From contig JAJEKV010000011.1 in NCBI GenBank assembly GCA_021234155.1, positions 9,465,712-9,529,711 of the forward strand: a stretch of DNA of 64,000 nt, in the 5' to 3' direction. Both the position numbers and the translations under genes were made by a program. Shown piece by piece: positions 34,004 to 45,479 of this stretch (position 1 is its first letter; every line of letters begins with the position of its first letter). This stretch comes from Isoetes taiwanensis (Eukaryota; Streptophyta; Lycopodiopsida; Isoetales; Isoetaceae). Below the pieces are notes generated by a model. The model saw only the letters and a program-made list of their open reading frames with translations. It had not been told where the DNA came from and did no database searches.

Positions 34004-36990
34004 AAAGAATAGAATAGAATAGAATAGGTTTTTAGCGTCCACGGAGACCAATTGGCCTATGGAACCCAAACAAAAAGAGAGCAGCAAGCATATTACTGAC
34101 AGGATTAAAAAACCCCCGCCCCGAAGGGTTTTCGAGGGAAAAACCTTAGCAGTAATAAGCATGCTGGCACACTGTACAATTGCATAGGACAGTTCAAGAC
34201 CGTCTCGTAGGACACAAACGCGTCCGTGCATCCATAACCTCCTGGAGGTATGACCCCAACAAACCCACTGACGCCGTAGTCAATAACTGATGCAACGGCT
34301 GGCCAGGCACTAGTAGTCGAACATACCTCTCTCGGATATGGGCAAATGCCGGGCAGATCTGGAGGGTATGACATTCATCCTCAATCGCGCCCTGGTGGCA
34401 ACACTGGCAAATCCTTTGCTCTCGTGCTTCCCGAGCCCAACGCATACGTTTCAATGCGGGGCGATGTGCACCCGTCTTGAATGGAAGCTATAAGTCTGGC
34501 GCTGGGCTTCTTCATGGGCAATTTGGGTGTACAAGTACTGGTGCGGGCCTCTTGTGAGCCTAGGATTGACTTGCTGCTGATAGTGTGCCAGCTTAACGTG
34601 CGTCAGAGCCTCTGCATCCCAGAGCTTGCGAAGGAAAGTAGCATCTAGGTACAGTTTAAGTGCCTCGCGATCTTTCTTTGTCCCGACACGGGATTGTCTG
34701 TTTTGCACGCCCGGCGTGAGAACCACCGAGCTTGCTTGTCTTTCCAGCGAGGATTTCAGGTGTTGGGGACCCATCGGCTGGGTAAAAGCAAGATGGGGCA
34801 AAAGCGTGTATCAGCCATAGCGACCACCTTTTGGAAGTAAGCGATATGGCGTTCCAATGCAACCCGTTGAAGGGGTAGAAAGCCCTGTCTCACGGGTAGG
34901 ATGCAGTGCGGAACTGTGGACTTCACCCCGGGGGCCCGTGCCAAGAAGGCCTTCAGACCGCCGAGGTCATTCCATGTGTTGAGGGAGATGACAGGACCCC
35001 ACATACGCCCCATACAACGGGACCGGCTCAACCAAGGCCGAAACAAATGTGATTGGTGGCCCCAGCGCATACAACTCGCTTTGTGGTCATTTGTTCGCAT
35101 GGCATATAGTGCTTTCCAACCCGCCGCGGTGACAACCAACAGATAGCCGCATCCCAATGGGTGGTAGTTGAGAACTCAATCCCCAAGTACTTGTAGGTTG
35201 GAGCCACCTCTACCTCTTGCCCCCGGTAAGTGAAGGTGGGAAGCCTTGGTCGGCGGGACGATGCAACTAGCAAAGCACCCTCGTTTTGGCCAAGTTCACT
35301 CGCATGCTGAATTGACAAAAAGTGTCAAGAGCATCCAGTGGACGTTGCATGTCCTCCGGAGTGTAGGCCATGAGGTTGACATCGTCGATATATATGAGTT
35401 GCGGATTGTGTGATGCATGAGATGTGCTACCGCACCTCCATGCTCGAGAGAGCCAATCCTCCAACCGATCAATGTATAGGCCAAAGGGTGTGGGGAGAGG
35501 GGCAACCCCGGCGCACTCCAATGCTACCGATTCTTGGTTGTGTCGCTGATGTGATACGGCCCGAGCATGCCTCGCATGCAGCCTATATCTTTGCATTACG
35601 CAAGTCTAGGGGGTCCCCGGTATGCCATAATGGTCCCGGAAGCTTGTTGCGGGGAATCGCGGTCGAACGCTTTTGCAAAATCAACGAAACAACAAGACAG
35701 GAGTTCTCACGGCGATTCTGCTATCCTCAATCAATGTGCTTGGAGTGAAGATATGATCAATGGTGGAATGTCCGGGCGGAAAACCGCACGTGTAGAGCTT
35801 CGCACCTCGTTTTCCTGCCCATATTATTGTCGGTATTTGCTCAAGGATGCCGACCAACAATTTTGCAAAGAGAGAGCTGACCATAATAGTACGGTAGTTG
35901 GCGGGCATTGAGGGTCCCCCCTTTGTAGATGGGCACTACTCTGCTAGTGGTCCATTGCGTAGGGAAGCCTTCGCAATGCTTTATTGAACAATGCCGCGTG
36001 AGGGCGAGGCACCGATGGAGGCCCCCCCATTTCGGTTACTCACTGCATGCCATCTAAATCTGCTTGCCTTCCCATTAGCTAGAAGCGATGTAGGCCCATG
36101 ATAACATCCCCTTCTCGCGGATAACCGAGCCATGCCTATCCGTGGAGGGATCGGTGCTCCCCCCCGAGCCGGGTCATGCGACTGTTGCAAATACTGTACC
36201 CATTGCTCCGAGGTGATGTTCCCCGTGGGTCGGTGGCGGGCTTGCTCAAGACCCTTCTCCGGAATGTCTGGGGTGCTTGGTCCGGAGACCAAACATCATT
36301 CTTGATGCTCGCAAGGTATCCGGCCTTCTTGTTCTTGAGAAAGGGCGGTATTGACCGATGGCATGTGGGCGGGAGATGGGATCGATGACTTAGGGGTGTG
36401 CGTTTGAGCTCCGACACTTATCATCAAACCATTTGTTCGGGGAAAGGTGGTAGTGCTGTGGTTGGCCGTGGCGGCCTCTGCCAAAAGCATCTTTTATTTT
36501 GCCTTAGAAGCGGCGAAGTCTTCGCCAGATTGCTCTTGAAGTGTGGGGAGTTGCGCGATCCCACCCAGATCATGCTCAAGCAATTTGGGCATAGGTCCCT
36601 CGTGACGGTCCGTAGTCCAGCCTTGGTGGGCCCCCGGTGTGTTGAAGCGGCGGGGTGCGGGAAGCCTCCCAATGGAGATGCATGAGCAGGGGGGGCGGTG
36701 GTCCGAATCTACTTCCTCGTCCCAAGTGTCTGTCCCGATGGAAAAATGAGTAACCAGGTGCAGATCCCGTTCCTCAACCAGCAGATAATCCACCACACTG
36801 GAGCCGCCCCCTTGGTTCTCCTGTCTACAAGTGTAGCAACTGGAAGATGGCCATTGTGCCAGCCCATTACAAATAACCAGGTCAAAGATACTACCTAGCA
36901 ACAACAACTGCCTGCCATAGCGCGAAATATGGCTGTCATCTGATATCCTTGACCAAGCTACCTCTGCGGGGTTCAACTGCAAGACGTCCT
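34004..36990 (-). mobile_element. LINE with partial endonuclease, RT, Zn motif and (TTCTA)n tail
   Basis: A minus-strand non-LTR element, the most complete of its family here, still 5'-truncated. From the 5' side: endonuclease residues DLVICNGLAQWPSSSCYTC, SVVDYLLVEERD and DSDHRP (36,494-36,990); linker with FLKNKKAGYLASIKND; RT with FGLYIDRLEDWLSRAW and the AT-to-stop-damaged SYIDDVNLMAYTP catalytic region (YIDD in place of YADD, 35,267-35,596); thumb (LGIEFSTTTHWD); C-terminal CQCCHQGAIEDECHTLQICP (34,194-34,454). The 3' end carries the shared hairpin and a pentanucleotide tail (TTCTA)n at 34,004-34,027. Frames are broken many times. Confidence 0.88.
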
Positions 36991-36999
36991 CTGCCCTTT

Positions 37000-37125
37000 G
37001 TGCTGTCAAAGAGTTCATGAAGGAAACAACCCAACAAATTTCTATTGTTGGAGAAAATCTATTCTTCCTCACATAATTTACCTGCTTTGTACTGTCAAAG
37101 AGTTTAGAAAGGAAACAATCCAAGC
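37000..37125 (+). repeat. diverged tandem duplication, ~87 bp unit
   Basis: 'tgtcaaagagttcatgaagg' followed by 'aaacaacccaacaaatttct' recurs 87 bp later as 'tgtcaaagagtttagaaagg', 'aaacaatccaagcat'. It borders the 5' end of the LINE and probably belongs to the host sequence. Confidence 0.7.
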
Positions 37126-37129
37126 ATAA

Positions 37130-37860
37130 AAGTTATTTCTGGAGAAATGTGCTTCGAATTGCTGGCCTGTATGGAAGACTTGCTCAGCTATTTCTAGCGG
37201 CACAAATGAGTTGAAGGAAAATCTAGTTGGATGAATCGGCTTACAAATATGAGATGTGAACTTTAATTATAGAATTCATAAGCCATAAATACAAAGTCAT
37301 GCTCACCTCTTGCAATTCATGTCCAGAAGCACTGGATTTCTTTTAATCACCAGGTTGAACTTTGAATCTCCACTCCGATTAACGACCTACTATGCAGCAT
37401 AAACCTAACATCTGAATCTCCAGTCTAATTAACGGCCTCTAGTGAGGATGTCAAGCAAAACCTAGAGAAACAAATAACAACAACAGGAACAATACCTAAC
37501 TTCTAATTAAGCTCGACGCCAGGAAAGCAATAACCAGTTCGCTAAACATCTGCTTTATTGCTCACCATCTACGCCAGCAAAGCAAGCAAGGAAGCAGCAG
37601 CCATCCCAGCTCTCGACCACGGCACTGTAGCATTACGATGCTGTCAATGTTTCCCAACCATCCAATACGCCATGTTAGCAAAAAATTGCCGATTTCGAAA
37701 TCATAGTACAACCGAAATGCCCGATTTTTGGAGAACCGGAATCTTTTCCCGGCGAGCAAAACCCTCCAAATATCAGGAAATCAAATTAAGGGAAAATACC
37801 AAAAAGTTTTCGGGATCCCGGAAAAACCAAATTTAAACAATAGGATATTATCCTGGAATG
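37130..37860. other. no gene recognised; LTR-like start at 37,868 on the minus strand
   Basis: AT-rich. At 37,862-37,882 the minus strand reads TTTAAGGTGGGGAGAA then TGCGACATTCC. A purine-rich tract followed by TG…, as in a polypurine tract plus LTR start, is comparable to the boundaries at 44,158 and 52,877. No far LTR end was identified. Confidence 0.4.
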
Positions 37861-37884
37861 TCGCATTCTCCCCACCTTAAATAG

Positions 37885-38837
37885 ATAGATTAGATCTTTA
37901 CTTTATTATTTCAGTTCAATGGATGATATTGTATTGCTCTTGTACAACTTTTATTTTTTTGGGACTGGGGGTAGAGATCCAGAGCCTTCTTAGAAGATGA
38001 TCTTAAATTAGCTTCATCAATTCTCAATTAATGTGGCCTGTGCATAAGAGCCCATCTGGCCGTGGGTGGCAGAGCTAGACCAGTTGAAGAGGAAGACTTG
38101 TCCGGTCACAGTCGATCCCTATGGCGTGTAGAGTCTACCGGAAACATTGTGGACCAGGCCTAATAGCTTGCCACTGAGTGTGGGCAAGGTATGGGCTCAA
38201 CATCTCCAGGGTGATGCGTCGCCTCTGTGGGATTCAAGTCGAATACGAGCAGTGGCTCTCTAGATCGCCGGTGATTGACATGACATCTTATGGAGGGGAG
38301 TGATCTCCTCCTATCTCATCGAGACTGGGGAGATGCAACCCAGGAGTAGCCCCTTTGGTTATGCCCCTGGCAGGCTACGATTAAGCTCCAAGGTTTATCA
38401 GCCTGTTCACAAAGTATGCACGGGAGCGGTAGATGGAGTGGACTACCCAACGACCATGTTCCTATGGCAGCCAAATGAACTCTAGAGACCTGAGTCGTCA
38501 GTCCATCCCCATGAGTCTGAGCCCTGGGTAGGATTTCCCTTTATTGATGTTGTTATTGTTGTATCTACTAGGATCTAATGTTGTCATGGTGGTCTCACTC
38601 TTCAAGGTGGTTATGTACTAAATGTATGTTTGTGCTTATATTTATGCGCTTTTGCAGCTAGATCGATCCCGAGGGAGATGGAATGAATGACACGTCTATT
38701 CTTCCCTGTCTGGTTCTTGCTCACCATCAAGAGTCTAACGTTAGATAGATGGCCTCCTGTTGGCATGCTTAGCTGATAGGAGGGAAACTCCGGTTCCTAT
38801 ACGATCCGAGCATCGTATATAAGCCGGGGGCGTCACA
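37885..38837 (-). mobile_element. LTR-like non-coding repeat, copy 1
   Basis: About 950 bp with no coding potential, repeated at 42.65-43.53 and 45.48-46.72 kb. On the minus strand it starts TGTGACGCCCCCGGCTTATA, followed by a hairpin TATACGAT-gctcgg-ATCGTATA. Conserved blocks include 'gcttgccactgagtgtgggc', 'gatgcgtcgcctc', 'actggggagatgcaaccc' and 'ggatggagtggactaccc'. A TGTGACG start and a lack of frames suggest a solo LTR of a Ty3/Gypsy-type element; it could instead be an internal non-coding part. Confidence 0.6.
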
Positions 38838-38839
38838 TT

Positions 38840-39785
38840 ATCTATCATGATCTACAACCTAAAGACTTTTCAACAATGACCTAGATCTACATTTAGGCAA
38901 GGCTACTTGTATTATATGTACAAAATCATAGTAAACTTGAATCGTCACTGTCATCAAAGTCAAAGTAGAACCTGATTATTTTCGCTCCACAGAGCCGTAT
39001 TTTTTATTGCTCCTTACAGACATTGTTGATATTTAGCATAGTTGATGATCTGTCTTGCATTCTGAGCCATGTATATTTTATCTGGCCCTCTAAGGTAGAT
39101 GCATATAGACATGGCTTTGGAGCTGTGCAGCCACCATCACATATACGAAATGCCAAAATGCTATCTAGACAAGAAAAGTCACCATAATGCGATGCATCAC
39201 TAGTAAATGAAAGTGACGTTAAATTAAAGAGAAATGAAGACCAATTGGTCAATGAAATTAAACAGACGACTGTGCTAAATTGGTCCTTCATAGGCCACGA
39301 AACTACGGACCAACTAATAATATTTGAGGACCCATAGCATGGTCTGATTTCTTCCATTAATTGTCAATAGCCCTAGTTTGGATGTTATGGGAACCATAGC
39401 CATAGACTAAAAATGTTATAGCCATAGCCATAGCTAAGGTTTTGTGAAGCAGACATAGCCATAGCCATAGCCAGAATTGTCAATGGTTACTTTTGTTTTT
39501 GGGATCTAATGCTGTGAACCCATCTTGGCAAGCGGCTAAGCAGCAAGTGGTCTGAGGAGGAGGACCCTAGCCTATGCATTTGATCCCTAACTATGGAATG
39601 CGGATGCACACAGGTCCGACAGATATTGAAACCAAATTTCACGCTTTGAAGGTTGGGTCCAAGATCTGGACCGTTTTCATAGAAGGATGTTTGGAGTCAA
39701 TCTGTTCGAATAACTCAAGCATTCGATGTAACTGTTGTTAGTGTTCTTTAAGAAATAAGTACTATTTGATTACAAATACTTTAAC
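38840..39785. other. no gene; ATAGCC microsatellite inside
   Basis: AT-rich spacer. At 39,395-39,472 there are clustered 'atagccatagcc' hexamers, a short imperfect microsatellite. Minus frame 39,004-39,357 shows no family motif. Confidence 0.4.
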
Positions 39786-39790
39786 CAGTC

Positions 39791-41640
39791 TCATTCACCA
39801 GTCTTTACAGCTATGCATTTCCTTTGGCTCTCCCACATGCAGTCAGACAGTACCGCGTCTTCCTTAAAGCTAAGAAAGCCAGGTACATTGCAGCGCATCA
39901 AAGGGAAATGTTTTACCTCCTGGAACGTCACCCCAGGACCTTCTGGCGAAGGGTTCTTAGAAAGCCAGTACAGCCCACAGGGAACATCACTCTCGAGCAG
40001 TGGAGGCAATACTTGCAACAGCTATACGACCCTCAGGGTGCACAGGGAGCATTACCTCTACAAGAAGGCCTAGTGCTGGAAATCACAGATTCGGACGTGG
40101 AACAAGACTTACAGCGTATTGCCGATGGGAAAGCGCCAGACCTGGATAGTATGCAGGCAGAATTGCTTAAGTGGGCAGGGCCGTCTATAGTACCAATGCT
40201 GACTGCCTTGTTCAACAAGGCATTACAAGAAGGCTTCCCACTGTAATGGACCAATAACAGAGTTGTTCCCATCTATAAGGCAGGTGACCCGTACAGCCCA
40301 TCCAACAATCATGGTCAGTTCGGTGTTTGCAAAACTGTTTGCTGGAATTCTCGAGCAGCAGTTAACGGGCTGGGTAGAGGCAGCAGAGGTGCGGGCCCTC
40401 ACCCAGGCATGATTCAGACCCAGGCACTCAACCATTGACCACATCTTCACGTTGCAAACTCTGGTTGAAGACAATAGGAACCGCCATCAGTATCTAGATT
40501 GTTGCTTCGTGGATTTTGCGAAGGCATTTGACACTGTGCCTCGGGAAAAACTATGGGCAAGATTACAACAGATGGGGGTTCCTATAGATTTGCAGAATGC
40601 AGTGTACAGATTATATGAAAGATGCTCGGGTCAGTTGCAGCCGACAAGCCAACCATTTGATAGTAGTATCGGGGTTCGTCAGGGATGCCCTCTCTCCCCA
40701 ACATTGTTTGGGCTCTACATTGATCAATTTGAGAGCTGGCTTGCTGATAATGGGGGCGACGGAGCTCACCTTCTCCACCAGATCATCAAGCAGTTAATAT
40801 ATGCTGATGATGTGGGCCTCCTAGCTTACACACCTTCAGACATGCAGTGACATCTCGATGCCTTGGACACATTCTGCCAAGCGTCTGATATGCGCGTCAA
40901 GACTAAGGTTATTCTCATATCATAACGTCAGCTGAAGATCCTCTCCTTCAGTTACCGAGGGCAGAATGTGGGAAGTGGCATCCACATACAAATATTTGGG
41001 AGTGAAGTTTCCTTCTACTATGCACTGGGACACATCCATACGGCTATGAGTATCCTTTTATACGGGGTTGAAGTATGGGGCCCAGTAGTATCCCTCGCTA
41101 CTTAGAATGACTTAGAGCAGGTGCAGAAAGCCTTCTTGATACGAGAACTAGGGGTGAAGTCCACAGTCCCATATCAAATTCTACCGCAGGAGACGGGATT
41201 CTTGCCTCTTTAGAGGGCGGCCCTTGATCGCTGCATTGTCTATTTTTAGAAGGTGGTCAATATGGATGATGCTCGTCTCCCTAACCTAGCTTATATCATG
41301 GCAATGGGGCCGCAGTGCCTCAAGGCATGCTGGAGGGAAAAGAGAACTCAATGGTTGGCTAGATGGAATGTGCAGGAGCACAGGTGCATACATGTGCAAA
41401 CAGAGGCAAATCGCCATAGCTTGAGGCAATATCTTGACGTGCTTCCTCATCAAGCTTTGGAATGCCAGTGCCCTTGAACAGGTCAAGACGACACATTACC
41501 AGCGCCACATAAATCCCACATTGGAACGAGGCCCGCAATGCTACCTGCGTACCCACTTGCCCATGAAAAGGCGCAGACTCATTGCATCCATTCGCACAGG
41601 AGCACACCATCTTCGAATTGAGATGGGCAGATGGATTGGT
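39791..41640 (+). mobile_element. LINE relic (RT and thumb), same family as 34 kb copy
   Basis: Begins in the linker (FLKAKKARYIAAHQREMFYL … FWRRVLRKPVQPTGNI, 39,824-40,246), continues with RT: VDFAKAFDTVPREKLWARLQ, VRQGCPLSPTLFGLYIDQFE and QLIYADDVGLLAYTPSDMQ (40,452-40,850), and then decayed thumb and connection to IRTGAHHLRIEMGRWIG near 41,635. The C-terminal zinc motif and 3' hairpin are absent: at ~41,640 the sequence changes to a different LINE. Multiple stops and frameshifts. Confidence 0.85.
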
Positions 41641-42385
41641 GAGCCACGAGTTCAAATTGAAGTTCCTCCTCCTTCGTTGGGACCGTGGCATTTGGGAAAA
41701 AGTAGCTGCTACTCTTCCTTCACATCCACAAGACATGGCTCCCCAGCTTTGGGTGGTTTATGGCAGTGTTAAGGAGGAGCACCAGGTGCACTCGATGTTT
41801 GTGGTCCTGCTTCATCCTGAAGTGTTGCCTCCATCACCAAAGTGGCCTTTAGTTATCCCTGAGCCTCATCGGAAAGCAGTCTGGCGATAAGTATGGAATA
41901 AATTGCTCCATCCTAAGCTATCTATCTTGTGGTGGTAGATCATTCATAGATGTGTGCGGGTAAACACTATTGTTCATAGATTTCGTTCAGAAGTCTCTGT
42001 GATCTGCCTTCTTTGCATGCAGAGGAATGAGACAATTGAGCACTGCTTTTTCTTGTATCATCGTGTTCGACTTGCTTGGCAGTGGCTTTTGAGCCTTTTC
42101 CATTGTGACTTGAATAGTCAGCAGGTCCCATTGTCAGTCTATCCTAGTTCTTGGGATAAGTTGGCAAAGAGGGCTTTCCACTTAGCATCTGCTTGGATCA
42201 TCTGGTCCATCTGGAAGAGACAAAATCTCCTCATTTTCAAGGGACAGGTCTTTTCAGATACGCAAGTGCTTAGTGATGCTCGTAGTCGCATTGTAAAGGC
42301 GTATGAGTGTTCTTCCTTAAAGGATGACGTCAAGAGTGTCATTTGGGAGCGATATCTTCAAATTCAGGCTTACTCATAGCAAACA
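41641..42385 (+). mobile_element. zf-RVT end of a second LINE family
   Basis: Reads FKLKFLLLRWDRGIWEKVAA, then a zf-RVT-type domain: VWNKLLHPKLSILWW (with stops), CLLCMQRNETIEHCFFLYHR, LAWQWLLSLF, then AWIIWSIWKRQNLLIFKGQV and a stop at 42,379. This C-terminal module (C..C … H….C/Y plus the WxIWKxRN motif) belongs to L1-type plant LINEs, like the one at 3-6.7 kb, not to the family fused upstream of it. Confidence 0.75.
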
Positions 42386-42639
42386 GTTGTGCTCGTGGTG
42401 ATATGTATTCTTTGCTTCGCTTTCCAGGAGATCGTCAAGACTCGGGCATTTCAAGCTATTCTGACAGCATGGATGGGTTCAGATGACTTGGGGCGAGCCA
42501 AGGATCCGGTGAGTGGGTCATTCGATAGGCAATGCTTGCTTCCCTTCAGGGCTTAGTCCTGAATTGCATCTATCCTTAGCCATAGATGACAAGTAGATCT
42601 CGAGATTCCAAACCATTAATGAATGAACATGATATATAT

Positions 42640-43530
42640 GCTAGATTAGATAGATTAGATCTATTTATGGTTATTTTAGTTCATTGTCTATGTTTGGATA
42701 ATTTGTGCGCACTCATGTGTATTGGAAAAGGGTGTAGAGATCCAGAGCCTTCGTAGTTTCATGATTCTAGATAGCCGGATTAATTCCCAATTAATATGGC
42801 GTATGCATAGGAGCCCGCCTGACTGTGGGTGGCTGGGTTAAACTGGTTGGGCAAGGGAGGCTTGTCCAACTACGGTTGATCCCTCTGGTGCGTAGCGATG
42901 GCCGAGGAATATTGTAGGCTAGGCCTAATAGCTTGCCACTGAGTGTGGGCAAGGTATGGGCTCAACAACTCCTGGGTGATGCGTCGCCTCAGTGGAGTTC
43001 AAGTCGTAGACGAGCAATGACTCTCTAGCTCGCATGTAGTTAGCATGGACCTTCTGGAGGGGAGTGATCCCCTCCTGCCTCATCGGGACTGGGGAGATGC
43101 AACCCAAATGGTCCCTCTGATTATGCACCTAGCAGACTACGATTAGATCTCCAATACTTATCAGCCTATCTGTAAAGTATACACAGAAAGGGCGGATGGC
43201 ATGGACTACCCAACGATCATGTTCTATGCTAGCCAAACCCATTGCCATGAATTCTATCTGCATTGCTATCTGCATTGACTTCTAGAGACTCCCAAGCTGT
43301 TAGTCGATCTCTATGAGTCTGAGTCTTGGGTAGGATTTTTCCTTTTATTGATGTATTGATGTTTATCATTTCAGATGTTATATTGTTATGGTGATCCCAC
43401 ACTTTGATGTGATGTTTTGTACTTATGTATGTGCTTCCGCAGCTAGGTTGGTCCCGAGGGAGACGGGATGAATGACACATCCATTCTTTCCCATCAGATT
43501 CTTGCTTACCATCAAGGGTCATCATTTGGG
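42640..43530 (-). mobile_element. LTR-like non-coding repeat, copy 2
   Basis: Homologous to 37,885-38,837 along most of its length ('agagatccagagccttc', 'gcttgccactgagtgtgggc', 'ctcatcgggactggggagat', 'gtcccgagggagacgggatg'). It lacks the TGTGACG/hairpin end of copy 1: similarity fades near 43,530, so that end is lost. Confidence 0.65.
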
Positions 43531-43919
43531 AGGGGCTCGGATTGTACCTCAAGTGATTTATCTTCTAGTTGATCCTTCTTCCTCCCCCTGAGATTGCAAT
43601 TCAAAACTCTTGAAGACTCGAAATTTATCTCAATAGCAACAGATTGGAAAACTGATCCAGTAATCCGCTTGTTCTTCTCGGAGCCATTTTTTTGGTCCTA
43701 GGGGGAAGAAAAGGCTTCACGGCAACTGGCAAAGAGGATTTGTAGTCTTGTCATGATCTTGAGCCTGTTCAGCCAGATTTATGAAGCAACACTAGATTTA
43801 CCAAACCGATAAGAGAGTGGTTATCGAGCTCGGAATGAGTCAAGCACTTGTGCAATGCACGCTTCTGAGACTAAAATTCGAAAAGGAACATTTTTAGGGT
43901 TCCTGCCTCTTTATGCTCA

Positions 43920-44163
43920 CGTGTTAAGGTTAGGGTCTAATGGGCCATATGGCTCATATAGGGTATTGCCATGTTGCAATATAGATTATATTCACATGTT
44001 GCATAACATGTGCAATATAATGCGTTCTAATGGCTGTGCCCCATGGTACAACACGGTCGCCGTGTATATATCGTCATTGTCGACATGTACTAGTGAGGCG
44101 GCAGTATAATATTTGTATTTATATTGCATATTATGCTGTAACGTCACATTCTTCCCACCTTGA
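43920..44163 (-). mobile_element. LTR-like start with TATA, related to 28.1 kb
   Basis: On the minus strand a purine tract AAGGTGGGAAGAA is followed by TGTGACGTTACAGC (44,158) and 'aatataaatac', a TATA-like box. From ~44,135 to ~43,990 it matches 28,045-28,185 ('acatgtgcaatataa', 'ccccatggtacaac', 'ggtcgccg'). The 44 kb copy lacks the Helitron found at 28,186 and reads 'gcatattatgctg' there, so it serves as an apparent empty site. Confidence 0.5.
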
Positions 44164-44164
44164 A

Positions 44165-45020
44165 TTGAAGATGTCCGCAGCATCCCGAGTCTCGTCACTT
44201 TGAAATCTTGCACTAACTTTATAATGTATTTTTGTTTACATATTTCCTAGCTTATGCAAGTTTTAAACGATTATTTCCAATAGTAAAATTATATTTACTC
44301 TAGGTTTTGACTATATTAACAACATTTAAATATACCCCAACGTGATTATGTACGCGCTAATCATAATTTAGATAATAATGTTACGTAGGTAAGGTTTTAA
44401 ACATTTGCTTCTTATTCTCTTCCTTGGGTCATGCATTACCCTTAAAAGTATACATCTAAGATACATTTAAGTATACATGAAATTAATTTATTTTTACAAG
44501 GACCCTGAAGGTTGTACACATATCCTTCAAAGGAATTACATTGTTACGACAGTTTAATTAACATTTTAAATAAACATTACCTTGAAACCCTGCATGATCT
44601 CTATTAGATTTATATAATGCATGCAATAATATAATTACCTCAAGATGATATTTCCATGATTAAAGTATCAACATTGTAACAACATGGTAAGACCATTGAT
44701 ATGCCTTAATTTACTTATCTTAATAGCCATTATATGCCTTAATTTACTTATCTTAATATGATCTATCTATACAAGCAAAACTTTATGCAATTATTCTCAT
44801 CAACCTTTAACTTATGAATAAGACATACTAAAGCTTATAATACATGCCCTCATGTTGAGTGCTCCCAATGCACCCCACAATAATATACTTAAGAATATAT
44901 CGTTTATGTGGTTTAAGAGGTCCACCCCCTTACTTAACCTAGTTGAGCCAAACTACTAGCTCAAGACTATTTATACCTACATGCACTAAATCATGGCATA
45001 AGGAACATTAGATGATCATC
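44165..45020. other. AT-rich sequence, no gene recognised
   Basis: No open frame above noise and no motif. It contains a short duplication 'atatgccttaatttacttatcttaat' at 44,698-44,758. Confidence 0.5.
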
Positions 45021-45023
45021 GAT

Positions 45024-45079
45024 TGTGACGTTCCATGTATTTATATGTCTTCTTGAGTATAAATACATGACACGTCACT
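45024..45079 (+). repeat. LTR-type start with a long inverted repeat
   Basis: TGTGACGTTCCATGTATTTA is followed within 60 bp by its near-complement TATAAATACATGACACGTCA. The arms are about 21 bp with two or three mismatches. The first seven bases equal those at 38,837 (minus) and 52,877 (plus). It is probably the 5' edge of an LTR whose start folds into a hairpin. Confidence 0.5.
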
Positions 45080-45479
45080 ATGAATAATTAATGGCACATT
45101 AATTATTCATAAGCTAAGGTTAGCTATGTTAATCATTAATTATTAAGGTGGAAACCTAACCCTAAATCCTAATTCGAATTTAGATCTTAACCTAATATTA
45201 AAAAGGCTAAAATATTAAATTAATTAATGATAACCAATCTAGAATTGCTACCTGGCCCAAATCAATTGGGCAAGGTAGACCTGCTAACTTGGGACATCCA
45301 AATTGGGGTTTCCACTTCCAATTTGCCCCAATTGGATTTGGGGGCAGTTGGAGAAGGAGGAATGGCTTATTCAACCAGCAGGGCATGGAGAACCTGAGAG
45401 ATGAGAGATCTAGCTCAGATACTGGTTAGTAGGCTTATTTAGCTTGAGATTCTCTCTAGGAACTAACTCTTGCTTGTTA

